Shown: positions 32,921-42,005, numbered from the stretch's first letter. The stretch is DNA of 64,000 nucleotides from Oceanimonas marisflavi (GCF_003049725.1 NZ_QAGM01000018.1:1-64000), one strand, 5' to 3'. Notes: a model not told the origin generated them from the sequence alone. Program-made: numbers and translations.

Positions 32921-34498
32921 TTATACCGTACGTGGCTCGGTACCCTTGCTTCTGGCCGCGAGCGACCAGAAGCCCAGCACCAGTACAAAGGCAACGGCAG
33001 ACGCCACAAAGCCCGCCAGCAGGCTGGCCGTTATGCCCAGCGCCAGAAAACCGGCAATGCTCACCACGGCCATCGACAGGGCATAAGGCAGCTGAGTCAT
33101 CACATGGTCAATATGATGGCAGGAAGCCCCGGTGGAAGAGAGAATGGTGGTGTCGGAGATGGGCGAGCAGTGATCACCAAACACGGCACCGGCCATCACC
33201 GCCGCCATGCCGGGCAGCAGCATCTGGGCGTCGATGGCCATGGTCATGTCGGCGGCGATGGGCAGCATCACGCCAAAGGTGCCCCAGCTGGTGCCGGTGG
33301 CAAAGGCCATGATCCCCGCCAGCACAAACAGAATGGCCGGCAGCAGATAAATCGGCAGATTTTGCTGTACCAGTGACGCCAGGTATTTGCCGGTTTGCAG
33401 CTCACTGATAAGACCGGCGATGGTCCAGGCAAACAACAGAATGTAAATGGCCGGCAGCATGCCCTTGAGGCCCACCTTGAGGGTATGCCCCCAGTCTTTG
33501 GCAGAGGTGCGCTCACGCACCAGCGCCACGCCGCAAATCAGCAATCCGGCCACGCCACCGGCCACCAGAGAACGGCCAACATTGGTGTTTTCCAGCGCAC
33601 CCAGCAAACTGAAGGCCTGCTTCGCCTCGCTCAACGCCTGGGCCCCGGTCCACAGCAGACCGGCCACGGTTACCAGCGTCAGGCCGCCAATGGCCAACAG
33701 CAAATCCGATACCCGGCCACCGGAGACTTCATGGTCATGGACTCCCGGCGGGGCCCCCTTGCCCTGATCAAACAGCTCACCCTGCAATGCCCGGGCCTCA
33801 TGCCGTTTCATCGGGCCCAGATCCCATTTTCCGCGGATCACCAGGATCACCATGAGCAGGGTGAAAATCGCATAAAAGTTCATGGCCCCCATGGTCATAA
33901 AGGCCGCCAGCGGGCTTTGTCCGGTCAGGCCATAGCCGGCAAGAATGCCGCCGATAAGGGCAATAATATAAGCGCCCCAGGATGAGACCGGCATCAATAC
34001 GCAAATGGGTGCGGCGGTAGAATCCAGCAAATAGGCCAGCTTGGCCCGGGAGATAGCAAAGCGATCGGTCACCGGGCGACAGATGGTGCCGACGGAAAGG
34101 CTGTGAAAGTAATCATCGATAAAGAAGACAAACACCAGCAGGCCGGTCATGGCCTTGGCCTGACGACGACTTTTAATGTGTTTTTGAGCCCATTCGGCAA
34201 AGGCGTGAGTGGCCCCGGCCCGGCTCAGCATGCTGATAATGCAGCCCAGCAATAACAAAAACAGCAGAATATTTACATTCCACTCATTCAGCGCCCCATC
34301 GCTCCAGAACAGGGAGAAGACCTTGTCTGCCACATGGGAAAAGGAGGATACGGGACTGAATTGCTGTATCAGCAGGGCGGCCAGCAAAATGCCGATACCC
34401 AGAGACAACAACACACGACGGGTAACAATGGCCAGCAGAATGGCCATGAGGGGTGGCAACACAGACCACACAGTTTGAATAAACGGATGAGCTTCCAC
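32921..34498 (-). CDS. NhaC-family transporter under lysine riboswitch control, probable lysine transporter
   Basis: The 525-residue membrane protein belongs to the NhaC Na+/H+ antiporter family (FVFFIDDYFHSLSVGTICRP, MLPIAADMTMAIDAQMLLPG then AVFGDHCSPISDTTILSSTG). I chose GTG 34498 behind CAGGTGCCGCT; the longer frame to 34597 runs into the riboswitch. The leader contains a clear lysine riboswitch (34571-34745), so the substrate is more likely lysine than sodium alone. Lysine-riboswitch-linked NhaC-like proteins (LysW) have been proposed as lysine transporters by comparative genomics. Transport direction is not shown by sequence. Confidence 0.85.
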   Translation of the reverse strand: MEAHPFIQTVWSVLPPLMAILLAIVTRRVLLSLGIGILLAALLIQQFSPVSSFSHVADKVFSLFWSDGALNEWNVNILLFLLLLGCIISMLSRAGATHAFAEWAQKHIKSRRQAKAMTGLLVFVFFIDDYFHSLSVGTICRPVTDRFAISRAKLAYLLDSTAAPICVLMPVSSWGAYIIALIGGILAGYGLTGQSPLAAFMTMGAMNFYAIFTLLMVILVIRGKWDLGPMKRHEARALQGELFDQGKGAPPGVHDHEVSGGRVSDLLLAIGGLTLVTVAGLLWTGAQALSEAKQAFSLLGALENTNVGRSLVAGGVAGLLICGVALVRERTSAKDWGHTLKVGLKGMLPAIYILLFAWTIAGLISELQTGKYLASLVQQNLPIYLLPAILFVLAGIMAFATGTSWGTFGVMLPIAADMTMAIDAQMLLPGMAAVMAGAVFGDHCSPISDTTILSSTGASCHHIDHVMTQLPYALSMAVVSIAGFLALGITASLLAGFVASAVAFVLVLGFWSLAARSKGTEPRTV

Positions 34499-34570
34499 AG
34501 CGGCACCTGAATCTTGAGTAACAAAAAACCACCAGGAGCAGGAAACCGACACAGTCTTATCCTTTCTTTC

Positions 34571-34745
34571 CCAGCAGTAGCGCATCACGATAATCATCGT
34601 GACAGTATCAGCCCTTTAGGTACTGATCCCAGCAGCGGCTTCTTGATGAAAGCCGCCACTTCGGCAACGCCTCCTTTTGGCCGGGGTCAATGGCATCACC
34701 CTGTTCCGGCCTACTGATAAGCGCTGCGCCTCTACGCAGGTAAGT
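34571..34745 (-). ncRNA. Lysine riboswitch (L box)
   Basis: Reading the minus strand, the core appears in order: GCGTAGAGGCGCAGCG (5' side of P1 and following junction), GGAGGCGTTGCCGAAG, GCTGGGATCAGTACC, AAAGGGCTGATACTGTCAC and GCGCTACTGCTGGG (3' side of P1). These match the conserved AGAGGcGC, GCCGAAG, CTGGG, GGCTGnnnCTGTCAC and GGnnGCTACC blocks of lysine riboswitches. High lysine should lower expression of the downstream NhaC-family gene. A T6 run at 34528-34523 between aptamer and gene may belong to a terminator, but I cannot resolve the expression platform. Confidence 0.9.
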
Positions 34746-35034
34746 TGGCGGATTTTACTGCTCCAGAAGCAAAAATCAACACATTAAGCTGTCATGTTAC
34801 CGAATTGTTAGCACAGAACGTATTATTTTCTCACCCGATGGGAAACTGCGGTTTACTGGCCAATTTCTGCAGAAGAAAGATCTGCCATGAGCGGCTTTTA
34901 CGCACTCCGGCAGCACTCATTTAATATGACTCTCAAGCGAAGAATATGGTTGCAAAATGCAACAAATATTCATTTTGGTTTTAAAGGATCGGCTTCATTA
35001 TTGATTGAGATGAATAGCCGTGAAATGAATTTAC
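34746..35034. other. AT-rich gap between lysine riboswitch and hns, no gene seen
   Basis: The stretch is clearly AT-rich, contains several AATATTCATT/TTGCAAAATGCAA-like tracts and no convincing ORF. It should hold the promoter of the riboswitch transcript and upstream control of hns. H-NS commonly autoregulates through such curved AT-rich DNA; that is an inference here. Confidence 0.5.
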
Positions 35035-35063
35035 TTGCAACAATTCAGTTCTGACTGTAAATT
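35035..35063 (+). promoter_or_regulatory. hns promoter (sigma70)
   Basis: TTGCAA (35035-35040), a 17-base spacer and TAAATT (35058-35063) precede the hns start by 42 bases. Confidence 0.65.
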
Positions 35064-35105
35064 TAAACCAATAAAACGATTACAAAGAAACTACAGGTGA
35101 ACGAG

Positions 35106-35516
35106 ATGACCGATTTTCTGAAAACCCTGCTCAATATTCGCAGCCTGCGTGCCGCTGCCCGTGAGCTGACCATGGAGCAACTGGAAGAAGCGCTGAGCAA
35201 ACTGAGCATGGTAGTGGAAGAGCGCCGCGAAGCCGAAGCCGAAGAACGAGCCAAGGCTGAAGAGAAAGAACGCAAACTCAAGGAATATGCCGAAATGCTG
35301 GCCGCAGACGGTATTGATCTGAGTGATCTGATGGAAGTGGTTGAGCCGGCATCCAAAAAGGCCTCTGCGCCGCGTACCAAGCGTCCGCCCAAATATGCCT
35401 ACACCGACGAAAATGGCGAATACAAAACCTGGACCGGTCAGGGTCGCCAGCCTGCCGTGATCAAAAAAGCCATTGAAAATGGCGGCACACTCGAGCAATT
35501 TCTAATCAACCAGTAA
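35106..35516 (+). CDS. hns: Nucleoid-associated protein H-NS
   Basis: H-NS silences AT-rich and horizontally acquired genes by polymerising along DNA. The 136-residue protein, started at ATG 35106 behind AGGTG, has the N-terminal dimerisation helices (FLKTLLNIRSLRAAARELTM), a charged coiled coil rich in E/K/R, a short linker and the DNA-binding C-terminus KYAYTDENGEYKTWTGQGRQ then PAVIKKAIENG. TGQGRQP is the AT-hook-like loop that enters the minor groove. It is monocistronic between an AT-rich promoter region and a strong terminator. Confidence 0.97.
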   Translation: MTDFLKTLLNIRSLRAAARELTMEQLEEALSKLSMVVEERREAEAEERAKAEEKERKLKEYAEMLAADGIDLSDLMEVVEPASKKASAPRTKRPPKYAYTDENGEYKTWTGQGRQPAVIKKAIENGGTLEQFLINQ

Positions 35517-35530
35517 TCATTACCGGTTGT

Positions 35531-35560
35531 AAAAACGGGGCCTCTGGGGCCCCGTTTTTT
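35531..35560 (+). terminator. hns terminator
   Basis: AAAAACGGGGCC-TCTG-GGGCCCCGTTTTTT forms a stem of at least 11 bp followed by a T run, 14 bases past the hns stop. Confidence 0.9.
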
Positions 35561-35666
35561 ATTGCCGATAGGAATATAACCACTTTATTTATACTGCTTT
35601 GAACTTATATTGTGTCAATCAATGACACATTAAATCAATGCATGCATAAACCACCACCGGTCTTTC

Positions 35667-35903
35667 TCAGGGCGGCAGCAGCCCGTAGAGCGCCTGATCC
35701 AGGCCATTGTGCTTCAGCTCATACACCAGTGCCAGCTCGGTGCCCAGCGCGCCCTCAGGCCAGCCCTTGCGCTCCATCCAGCACAAATAGGCCAGGGGCA
35801 GCCGCAACAGCGGCTGCCCCCGGTATTTACCGTAAGGCATGGGTTTGCGAATAACACGAAGCAGCCCGGCCTGATCCAGACCGGGCAAAAAGGGCTCAGC
35901 CAT
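35667..35903 (-). CDS. DUF3820 family protein
   Basis: The 78-residue protein has the DUF3820 pattern: [20 protein letters not shown] then [13 protein letters not shown] and [20 protein letters not shown]. Members are small proteins of unknown function, sometimes called quorum-sensing-regulated virulence factor-like. The ATG at 35903 overlaps the pyrF stop by 8 bases, so the two are probably translated together, as in many gammaproteobacteria. A longer frame would extend into pyrF and was not used. Confidence 0.82.
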   Translation of the reverse strand: MAEPFLPGLDQAGLLRVIRKPMPYGKYRGQPLLRLPLAYLCWMERKGWPEGALGTELALVYELKHNGLDQALYGLLPP

Positions 35904-36612
35904 GCAGGCTGGCGTTAATGGCGGCCAGAGCGGCGGCAGGGTCTTCAGCCTGGGTAATGGGCCGGCCAATGACCAGATAATCACTGCCCGCCTTCAGGGC
36001 CAGCTCAGGGGTCATGATACGGCGCTGATCGCCGGCATTGCTGCCCGCCGGACGAATGCCCGGGGTGATCAGTTTGAAGTCGGGGCCCAGCTCGCTTTTC
36101 AGCAGGCTGGCTTCCTGAGCGGAGCACACCACACCATCCAGGCCAGCCTCCTGGGTGAGCCGCGCCAGCGCCAGCACCTGTTCGGCAGGAGAGCGCAGCA
36201 CGCCGGTCTGATTCAGCTCTTCGGCGGTCATGCTGGTGAGCACGGTCACCGCAATCAGCAAGGGTGCCTTGTCGCCATAGGGCGCCAGCGCGGCTTTGGC
36301 CGCTGCCATCATGCGGCTGCCACCACTGGCGTGTACGTTGACCATCCACACGCCCAGCTCGGCAGCGGCGGCCACCGCTTTGGCAACCGTGTTGGGAATA
36401 TCATGAAACTTGAGGTCCAGAAATACATCAAAGCCCTGAGCCACCAGATAACGCACAAAACCGGGGCCAAACAGGGTGAACATTTCCTTGCCCACCTTGA
36501 GCCGGCACTGAGCCGGATCCAGCTGTGCCACCAGGGCTTTTGCCTGCTGCTCATCGGCAAAGTCGAGGGCGATCAGAATTTTGGGATCGCCGTTAGGTGA
36601 TGTTTGTTGCAT
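35896..36612 (-). CDS. pyrF: Orotidine 5'-phosphate decarboxylase PyrF
   Basis: PyrF decarboxylates orotidine monophosphate to UMP, the final step of de novo pyrimidine synthesis. The 238-residue protein has the active-site motif [15 protein letters not shown] near residue 60, with its conserved lysine and aspartates. Later TIM-barrel segments [20 protein letters not shown] and [20 protein letters not shown] bind the phosphate. It follows lapB at 169 bases and overlaps a DUF3820 gene, matching the common lapAB-pyrF order. Confidence 0.97.
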   Translation of the reverse strand: MQQTSPNGDPKILIALDFADEQQAKALVAQLDPAQCRLKVGKEMFTLFGPGFVRYLVAQGFDVFLDLKFHDIPNTVAKAVAAAAELGVWMVNVHASGGSRMMAAAKAALAPYGDKAPLLIAVTVLTSMTAEELNQTGVLRSPAEQVLALARLTQEAGLDGVVCSAQEASLLKSELGPDFKLITPGIRPAGSNAGDQRRIMTPELALKAGSDYLVIGRPITQAEDPAAALAAINASLHG

Positions 36613-36662
36613 TGAATGATTACCTTCGGTTTTTATTTATAATGTATGCCTGTGCCTGAAAT

Positions 36663-36695
36663 GTTGGGATTCGCTGCGCTCATCACCAACCTACA
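36663..36695. repeat. GTTGGGATTCG-type intergenic palindrome
   Basis: GTTGGGATTCGCTGCGCTCA followed by TCACCAACCTACA can pair through GTTGG/CCAAC. Related hairpins occur after tadD (9411) and fadJ (26233), suggesting a small dispersed family. Confidence 0.45.
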
Positions 36696-36703
36696 TCCTT
36701 TTT

Positions 36704-36771
36704 GTGAGGGGTGAGGTGTAAGGAGAAGAAAACACCGTGTTGTGTTTCTCCTCACTCCTCACGCTTCACCC
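36704..36771. repeat. GTGAGG-rich inverted repeat between lapB and pyrF
   Basis: GTGAGGGGTGAGGTGTAAGG then AGAAGAAAACAC (36704-36735) is an imperfect inverted copy of GTGTTTCTCC then TCACTCCTCACGCTTCACCC (36741-36770). Each arm consists of degenerate GTGAGGNG units, like the short-unit design of the AGCTRTAAGC family. Confidence 0.65.
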
Positions 36772-36781
36772 CTGTCGTAAT

Positions 36782-37951
36782 CTACTCGCCGTCGAGGCCC
36801 CGCACCGGCTTGATGCTGCCCCACTGCTTGCAGGACGGACACTGCCAGAACAGGCTGCGGGCCGAAAAGCCGCACTGGCCGCAGCGATGGCTGGGTTTGG
36901 CCTTGATCTGCTCGGCCACCAGCGCCTTCAGCATTTCCAGGCTGGCCCGGGCCCTGCCCTGCTCGGCATTGGCCGCATGATACGACATCAGCCGGTAGAA
37001 CCCTTTCATGGTGGGGTGACGTTGCAGGTGAGAGAGCACCAGCTGCTCGGCGCTGATCTGCCCTTCCCGCTCGGCTACCCGGTCTGCCAGCATCAGCACG
37101 GCGCTGGCGCCGCTGTCTTCGGCCACCCACTGCTCCAGCAGAGCAGTAAAGGCGTCGTCCTGTTGCAGCTGATGATAACAATGCTGCAAATCGGCCAGCA
37201 CCTCACTGACAAAACCTCTGTCCTGCTCCGTCACCTGCTGCAGACAGGCCACTGCCTGGCTCCACTGTCCGCCTGCCATATAAATGGCGGCCATGCGGAT
37301 GTTGGCGCGCACACAACCGGGATCGGCCTTGAGTGCCCTTTTGAAGTCGGACAAAGCCCCCCTGCCATCCTGACGCTGCCATTTCTGCTCGGCCAGCTCG
37401 CAGTAGAAATGCCCCATGGGTACCAGCGCCTTGCTGCCCTGACGCTTTTTAAGACGGGCCGCCACGGTAATGGCCTGCTCCCAGTCACGCAGCTGCTGAT
37501 AAAGGGTCATCAGCAGCTCCAGGGCATCCTGCTCATAATCGGGGTCGTCTTTCAGCTCGGAGAGAATTTGTTCGGCCCGGTCCAGCAAACCGGCGGCAAA
37601 AAAGTCCCGGGCCAGCTCCAGCATGGCCAGGTGTCGCTGTTCCAGCGACAGGTTGGTGCGGGCAATCAGATTCTGATGAATGCGAATGGCCCTGTCTACC
37701 TCACCGCGGGAGCGGAACAGGTTGCCCAGAGCCAGATGAGTTTCAATGGTTTCGCTGTCGACCTGCAACAACTGAATAAAAAGATCGACCGCCTTGTCGG
37801 GCTCATCGGAAAGCAAAAAATTCAACCCGGCAACATATTGCCGGGAGAATTGACTGGATTGTTTCTGTGCATCCTGGCGAACACTTCTGCGTCCCATATA
37901 CCAGCCATAAGCCGCAGCCACCGGAAGCAGCAGAAACAACAATTCCAGCAT
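36782..37951 (-). CDS. lapB: Lipopolysaccharide assembly protein LapB (YciM)
   Basis: LapB is an inner-membrane-anchored TPR protein that recruits LpxC to FtsH and so sets lipopolysaccharide synthesis. The 389-residue protein has one N-terminal span (residues 1-15, MLELLFLLLPVAAAYGWYMG), a cytoplasmic TPR array (for example ALGNLFRSRGEVDRAIRIHQ and LEQRHLAMLELARDFFAAGL) and a C-terminal rubredoxin-like zinc site CGQCGFSA...WQCPSCKQWG. E. coli LapB also has 389 residues. It follows lapA by 8 bases. Confidence 0.96.
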   Translation of the reverse strand: MLELLFLLLPVAAAYGWYMGRRSVRQDAQKQSSQFSRQYVAGLNFLLSDEPDKAVDLFIQLLQVDSETIETHLALGNLFRSRGEVDRAIRIHQNLIARTNLSLEQRHLAMLELARDFFAAGLLDRAEQILSELKDDPDYEQDALELLMTLYQQLRDWEQAITVAARLKKRQGSKALVPMGHFYCELAEQKWQRQDGRGALSDFKRALKADPGCVRANIRMAAIYMAGGQWSQAVACLQQVTEQDRGFVSEVLADLQHCYHQLQQDDAFTALLEQWVAEDSGASAVLMLADRVAEREGQISAEQLVLSHLQRHPTMKGFYRLMSYHAANAEQGRARASLEMLKALVAEQIKAKPSHRCGQCGFSARSLFWQCPSCKQWGSIKPVRGLDGE

Positions 37952-37959
37952 GAAGTTCG

Positions 37960-38247
37960 TCAGTCCTTAACCGGCAGCGCCCTGAGCTCTTCCAGTTCCC
38001 TTTGCTGACGTTCCACCTTTTTATTCAGCCCTTTATTGGACATTTTAAGCCGCAGCATCACCAGACCAAATACCAGCCAGCCAATCAGAAAACCAGCCAC
38101 GAACACCACCGCCAGCAGGGAAGAAAGACGATAGTCTCCCTGAGCCAGCAAATAGTTAACGTGCACCAGCTGGTCGTTCTGGGAGCCCAGTGTCAGCCCT
38201 ACTGCAAAAAGGATCGCCAGAATTATCAGGCCAAAAATTATTTTCAC
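37960..38247 (-). CDS. lapA: Lipopolysaccharide assembly protein LapA (DUF1049)
   Basis: The 95-residue inner-membrane protein has two spans (about residues 3-20 and 43-66) and a C-terminal cytoplasmic helix (LNKKVERQQRELEELRALPV), the pattern of LapA/YciS. LapA works with LapB in control of LPS assembly. lapB follows 8 bases later. It lies downstream of ihfB, in the conserved rpsA-ihfB-lapA-lapB-pyrF order. Confidence 0.93.
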   Translation of the reverse strand: MKIIFGLIILAILFAVGLTLGSQNDQLVHVNYLLAQGDYRLSSLLAVVFVAGFLIGWLVFGLVMLRLKMSNKGLNKKVERQQRELEELRALPVKD

Positions 38248-38337
38248 CTTACCCTCTCAACATCCTGATTTTTGAGTGTTTGGCATTATCCCGAAAAAGC
38301 CGCGGCTTCGCCAGCGCAGCCACCGGGAAAAGTGAAC

Positions 38338-38619
38338 TCACGCCGGGTTTACCCTTTCCCGCAATTCCTTGCCCGGCTTGAAGTGAGGCACATATTTACC
38401 GTTAAGCTCCACTTTTTCGCCGGTCTTGGGGTTACGGCCCAGCCGGGGTGCCCGGTAATGCAGCGAGAAGCTGCCAAAGCCGCGAATTTCAATGCGATCC
38501 CCCGACTGCAGAGTAGATGCCATCTGCTCCAGAATTTCCTTGATGGCGCTTTCCACTTCTTTGGCGGAAAGGTGTCCATATTGTTCAGCCATGCGTTCGA
38601 TAAGATCGGATTTGGTCAT
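38338..38619 (-). CDS. ihfB: Integration host factor subunit beta
   Basis: IhfB pairs with IhfA to bend DNA sharply at specific sites, aiding recombination, replication and transcription. The 93-residue protein opens [20 protein letters not shown] and carries the DNABII signature [20 protein letters not shown] with the intercalating proline (NPKTG). Length matches E. coli IhfB (94). It lies 67 bases after rpsA, with a terminator-like hairpin in between. Confidence 0.97.
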   Translation of the reverse strand: MTKSDLIERMAEQYGHLSAKEVESAIKEILEQMASTLQSGDRIEIRGFGSFSLHYRAPRLGRNPKTGEKVELNGKYVPHFKPGKELRERVNPA

Positions 38620-38644
38620 GATTCATTCTCCGGAACACTCAAAC

Positions 38645-38673
38645 AAAAAGGGGCCACGAAGGCCCCTTGTTTC
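38645..38673 (-). terminator. Terminator/attenuator between rpsA and ihfB
   Basis: On the minus strand AAGGGGCC-TTCG-TGGCCCCTTTTTG makes an 8-bp stem with a TTCG tetraloop and T5 run. It should end most rpsA transcripts and allow some read-through into ihfB. Confidence 0.8.
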
Positions 38674-38686
38674 AATACGGCTTGGC

Positions 38687-40357
38687 TTATTCGCCCTTGG
38701 CCGCCTTGAATGCTTCAGCCATGGCACTCAGACCAACTTCGTCTTGCTGCTGGTTCAGGGTGTCGATGGCGGCCTTCTCTTCAGCTTCGTCCTTCGCACG
38801 GATGGACAGGCTGACGGTGCGGTTCTTGCGATCGATGCCCATGAAGCGAGCTTCAACTTCTTCACCGGCACTCAGCACGGTGGAGGCGTCTTCGATGCGG
38901 TCGCGAGAGATGTCGGCAACGCGGATGTAACCTTCCACGCCTTCTTCCAGCTCAACCACGGCGCCCTTGGCGTCAACGGCAGTGATGGTACCCTTAACGA
39001 TAGCACCTTTCTTGTTGTCAGACAGGTACTTATTGAAAGGATCTTCGTCGATTTGCTTCACGCCCAGGCTGATGCGCTCACGCTCCGGATCGACCTGCAG
39101 AACCACGGCTTCGATTTCGTCGCCTTTCTTGAACTCACGAACGGCGTCGTCACCGTTGGCGTTCCAGGAGATGTCGGACAGGTGAACCAGACCGTCGATG
39201 CCGCCTTCCAGACCGATGAAGATACCGAAGTCGGTGATGGACTTGATCTTGCCGGAAACGCGGTCGCCCTTGTTGTGGGTTTCAGCAAACAGCTGCCAGG
39301 GGTTGGATTTGCACTGCTTCAGACCCAGGGAGATACGACGACGCTCTTCGTCGATGTCCAGCACCATCACATCCACGTTGTCGCCCACGGATACAACCTT
39401 GGACGGGTGGATGTTCTTGTTGGTCCAGTCCATTTCGGACACGTGTACCAGGCCTTCAACGCCTTCTTCGATTTCAACGAAGCAGCCGTAGTCGGTCAGG
39501 TTGGTTACGCGGCCGGCCAGACGGGTGCCTTCCGGGTAACGGTTGGCGATATCTACCCACGGATCTTCGCCCAGCTGCTTCAGACCCAGAGACACACGGG
39601 TGCGCTCGCGGTCGAACTTCAGGACTTTAACGTTGATTTCGTCACCCACGTTCACGATCTCGGAAGGATGCTTAACGCGCTTCCAGGCCATGTCGGTGAT
39701 GTGCAGCAGGCCGTCTACGCCGCCCAGGTCCACGAAGGCACCGTAGTCGGTCAGGTTCTTGACGATACCCTTGACTTCCTGGCCTTCCTGCAGGTTTTCC
39801 AGCAGCTGCTCGCGCTCGGCGCTGTTTTCGGTTTCGATCACGGCACGACGGGAAACAACAACGTTGTTGCGCTTCTGGTCCAGCTTGATGACCTTGAACT
39901 CAAGCTCTTTGCCTTCCAGGTGAGTGGTGTCGCGAACCGGACGCACGTCTACCAGGGAACCCGGCAGGAAGGCGCGGATGCTGTTCACTTCTACGGTGAA
40001 ACCACCCTTGACCTTGCCGTTGATCACGCCGGTCACGGTTTCTTCGTCTTCGTAGGCTTTTTCCAGCTGCAGCCAGGCTTCATGGCGCTTGGCTTTTTCA
40101 CGGGACAGCTGAGTCTCACCGAAGCCGTCTTCCACGGCGTCCAGCGCTACGTCTACTTCGTCGCCAACGCTGATTTCCAGCTCGCCCTGGGCGTTCTTGA
40201 ACTGCTCGGCAGGAATGGCAGACTCGGACTTCAGACCGGCGTCAACCAGCACGATGCCGTTTTCAATGGCAACAACGGTGCCCTTGACGATGGAGCCCGG
40301 ACGGGTTTCGAGTTCTTTCAGAGACTCTTCAAAGAGTTGAGCAAAAGATTCAGTCAT
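38687..40357 (-). CDS. rpsA: 30S ribosomal protein S1
   Basis: S1 captures mRNA on the 30S subunit, helps unwind leaders and lets genes with weak Shine-Dalgarno sites be translated. From ATG 40357 the protein is 556 residues (E. coli 557), beginning [20 protein letters not shown]. Six S1/OB repeats are visible, the last four each with a version of [14 protein letters not shown] ([40 protein letters not shown]). No Shine-Dalgarno precedes the start, and the leader forms GGA-loop hairpins, as in the autoregulated E. coli gene. Confidence 0.98.
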   Translation of the reverse strand: MTESFAQLFEESLKELETRPGSIVKGTVVAIENGIVLVDAGLKSESAIPAEQFKNAQGELEISVGDEVDVALDAVEDGFGETQLSREKAKRHEAWLQLEKAYEDEETVTGVINGKVKGGFTVEVNSIRAFLPGSLVDVRPVRDTTHLEGKELEFKVIKLDQKRNNVVVSRRAVIETENSAEREQLLENLQEGQEVKGIVKNLTDYGAFVDLGGVDGLLHITDMAWKRVKHPSEIVNVGDEINVKVLKFDRERTRVSLGLKQLGEDPWVDIANRYPEGTRLAGRVTNLTDYGCFVEIEEGVEGLVHVSEMDWTNKNIHPSKVVSVGDNVDVMVLDIDEERRRISLGLKQCKSNPWQLFAETHNKGDRVSGKIKSITDFGIFIGLEGGIDGLVHLSDISWNANGDDAVREFKKGDEIEAVVLQVDPERERISLGVKQIDEDPFNKYLSDNKKGAIVKGTITAVDAKGAVVELEEGVEGYIRVADISRDRIEDASTVLSAGEEVEARFMGIDRKNRTVSLSIRAKDEAEEKAAIDTLNQQQDEVGLSAMAEAFKAAKGE

Positions 40358-40465
40358 GTTTAATGAATACACTATTGTAGTTGAACATCCACGGGGCAAT
40401 CCGGCACACGTGGGGTGACTAACACATTCCGCCCTTCTTCCCTGAGGGCGGCATTGCCAAATGGC
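40358..40465 (-). promoter_or_regulatory. rpsA leader with GGA-loop hairpins, probable S1 autoregulatory site
   Basis: Two hairpins can be drawn on the minus strand between cmk and rpsA: CCGCCCT-cagggaaga-AGGGCGG and CCACG-tgtgccggattgccc-CGTGG, each with GGA in the loop. An AU-rich stretch without a Shine-Dalgarno sequence runs up to the ATG. This is the arrangement through which E. coli S1 promotes and represses its own translation. Confidence 0.6.
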
Positions 40466-41146
40466 TTAACGACCAAGTTTAACCTTAGTATGACTCAGCA
40501 CCCTGTCCAGCACTTGTGTGATGGTCAGTTCGGTGGAGTCGATCACCAGGGCATCATCGGCCGCCTTGAGAGGCGCCACGGCCCGGTTTCTGTCCCGGTC
40601 GTCACGCTCCTGTATTTCGCTTAAAAGGCGGTCAAAGCTAACATCAAAGCCCTTGTCTTGCAACTGCTTGAGGCGTCGGCTGGCGCGCTCTTCGGCGCTG
40701 GCATCGAGAAAAATTTTGACCTCGGCATCCGGGAACACCACAGTGCCCATGTCGCGGCCGTCGGCGATCAGGCCGGGTTTGGCCCGAAAGGCCCGCTGAC
40801 GGCGCAACAGTGCCTCGCGTACTCTGGGGAAGGCCGCCACCTTGCTGGCGGCATCGGCCACTTCCTGGGTACGAATGTCACGGGACACATCTTCGCCTTC
40901 CAGGATCACGCGTATCTCGCCGCTCGCTGTCGGAAACTGCACGTCCAGGTGCGCTGCCAGGGGCATCAGGCCCGCCTCGTCATCCAGGGCCACGTTGTGG
41001 TGCAGGGCGGCCAGGGCCAGCACCCGGTAGATGGCGCCGGAGTCGAGCAGGTGCCATTCCAGCTGTTCCGCCAACAGCTGGCAGAGGGTTCCCTTGCCAG
41101 CACCGCCCGGACCATCAACGGTGATGACGGGAGCTTGTTCAGACAT
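40466..41146 (-). CDS. cmk: Cytidylate kinase
   Basis: Cmk phosphorylates CMP and dCMP with ATP for nucleotide recycling. The 226-residue protein has the P-loop [20 protein letters not shown] at residues 8-27, the CMP-binding segment [20 protein letters not shown] and the [14 protein letters not shown]-like stretch [20 protein letters not shown], then a lid region [20 protein letters not shown]. It stands directly upstream of rpsA, the conserved gammaproteobacterial order. Confidence 0.97.
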   Translation of the reverse strand: MSEQAPVITVDGPGGAGKGTLCQLLAEQLEWHLLDSGAIYRVLALAALHHNVALDDEAGLMPLAAHLDVQFPTASGEIRVILEGEDVSRDIRTQEVADAASKVAAFPRVREALLRRQRAFRAKPGLIADGRDMGTVVFPDAEVKIFLDASAEERASRRLKQLQDKGFDVSFDRLLSEIQERDDRDRNRAVAPLKAADDALVIDSTELTITQVLDRVLSHTKVKLGR

Positions 41147-41350
41147 ACGTCCTCCAGTAAATCATGAGTTCGGGCACACCACTCAGAAGCGGTCACCGCG
41201 CGGGCGGCATTATAACCAAGTTGCTTCACAAAGACAGGCATTACAAACAATTAACAAAACGCCTGCAGCGATTGAGCCTATACCTGCCGGCTTATCCGCT
41301 TTACAATAACCGCCATTTTTTATTGACGTATTAATTTGAAGAGGAAGGCC

Positions 41351-41950
41351 ATGAGCAGTGTTACCCGTATGGCAAACTCCAAACTGCCTACCCCCTGGGG
41401 CACTTTTACCCTGGTCGGGTTTGAAGAAAAGGGCACTGGCAAGGACCATGCCGCCCTGGTAATGGGGGATGTCGACAGCGGCGAACCGGTACTGGCCCGC
41501 ATTCATTCCGAGTGCCTGACCGGTGATGCCCTGTTCAGCCTGCGCTGCGATTGTGGCTTTCAGTTACAGGCGGCGCTGGAGCGCATCGCCAAGGAAGGCC
41601 GGGGCGTGCTGCTGTATGTGCGTCAGGAAGGCCGGGGCATCGGCCTGCTGAACAAAATTCATGCCTATCACCTGCAGGATCAGGGCAAGGATACTGTTGA
41701 AGCCAACGTGGAGCTGGGTTTTGCCGCCGATATGCGTGACTACACCATCTGCGCCGACATGCTGCACAGCCTGGGCGTGAGCGAGCTGAAGCTGATGACC
41801 AATAACCCGCGCAAGGTCAAGGCGATGGAAAACTTTGGCATCAAGGTGGCCGAGCGCCTGTCACTGCAGGAGGGGCGCAACCCCTTCAACGAGCATTACC
41901 TGGATACCAAGGCCGGCAAACTGGGCCATATGCTGAAAGAGCAGGACTAA
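41351..41950 (+). CDS. ribA: GTP cyclohydrolase II
   Basis: RibA opens GTP to 2,5-diamino-6-ribosylamino-4(3H)-pyrimidinone 5'-phosphate, the first step of riboflavin synthesis. The 199-residue protein, started at ATG 41351 behind GAGGAAGG, has the zinc ligands in [20 protein letters not shown] (three cysteines) and the catalytic region [17 protein letters not shown]. The C-terminal [16 protein letters not shown] is also conserved. It is the stand-alone form without a RibB domain and ends at a terminator. Confidence 0.97.
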   Translation: MSSVTRMANSKLPTPWGTFTLVGFEEKGTGKDHAALVMGDVDSGEPVLARIHSECLTGDALFSLRCDCGFQLQAALERIAKEGRGVLLYVRQEGRGIGLLNKIHAYHLQDQGKDTVEANVELGFAADMRDYTICADMLHSLGVSELKLMTNNPRKVKAMENFGIKVAERLSLQEGRNPFNEHYLDTKAGKLGHMLKEQD

Positions 41951-41956
41951 ACTTCC

Positions 41957-41983
41957 ATACCGGCCTTGCGCCGGTATCTTTTT
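41957..41983 (+). terminator. ribA terminator
   Basis: ATACCGGC-CTTGC-GCCGGTAT followed by CTTTTTG, 6 bases past the ribA stop. It also lies just downstream of the end of the convergent hydrogenase operon. Confidence 0.82.
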
Positions 41984-42005
41984 GCCTGCGGCCCGAGCGC
42001 CGGCA

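Noticed and set aside
31537-33009. 490-residue minus-strand frame opposite putP
   Set aside because: It mirrors the putP codons, is low in complexity (Gly, Gln, His rich) and runs past the terminator; putP is unambiguous.
34499-34597. Extended N-terminus of the NhaC-family protein (MIIVMRYCW...)
   Set aside because: Those codons lie in the 3' part of the lysine riboswitch and its spacer.
38492-40363. 623-residue open frame on the plus strand opposite rpsA
   Set aside because: It is the antisense shadow of a conserved, GC-biased gene; the protein has no recognisable domain and rpsA is certain.
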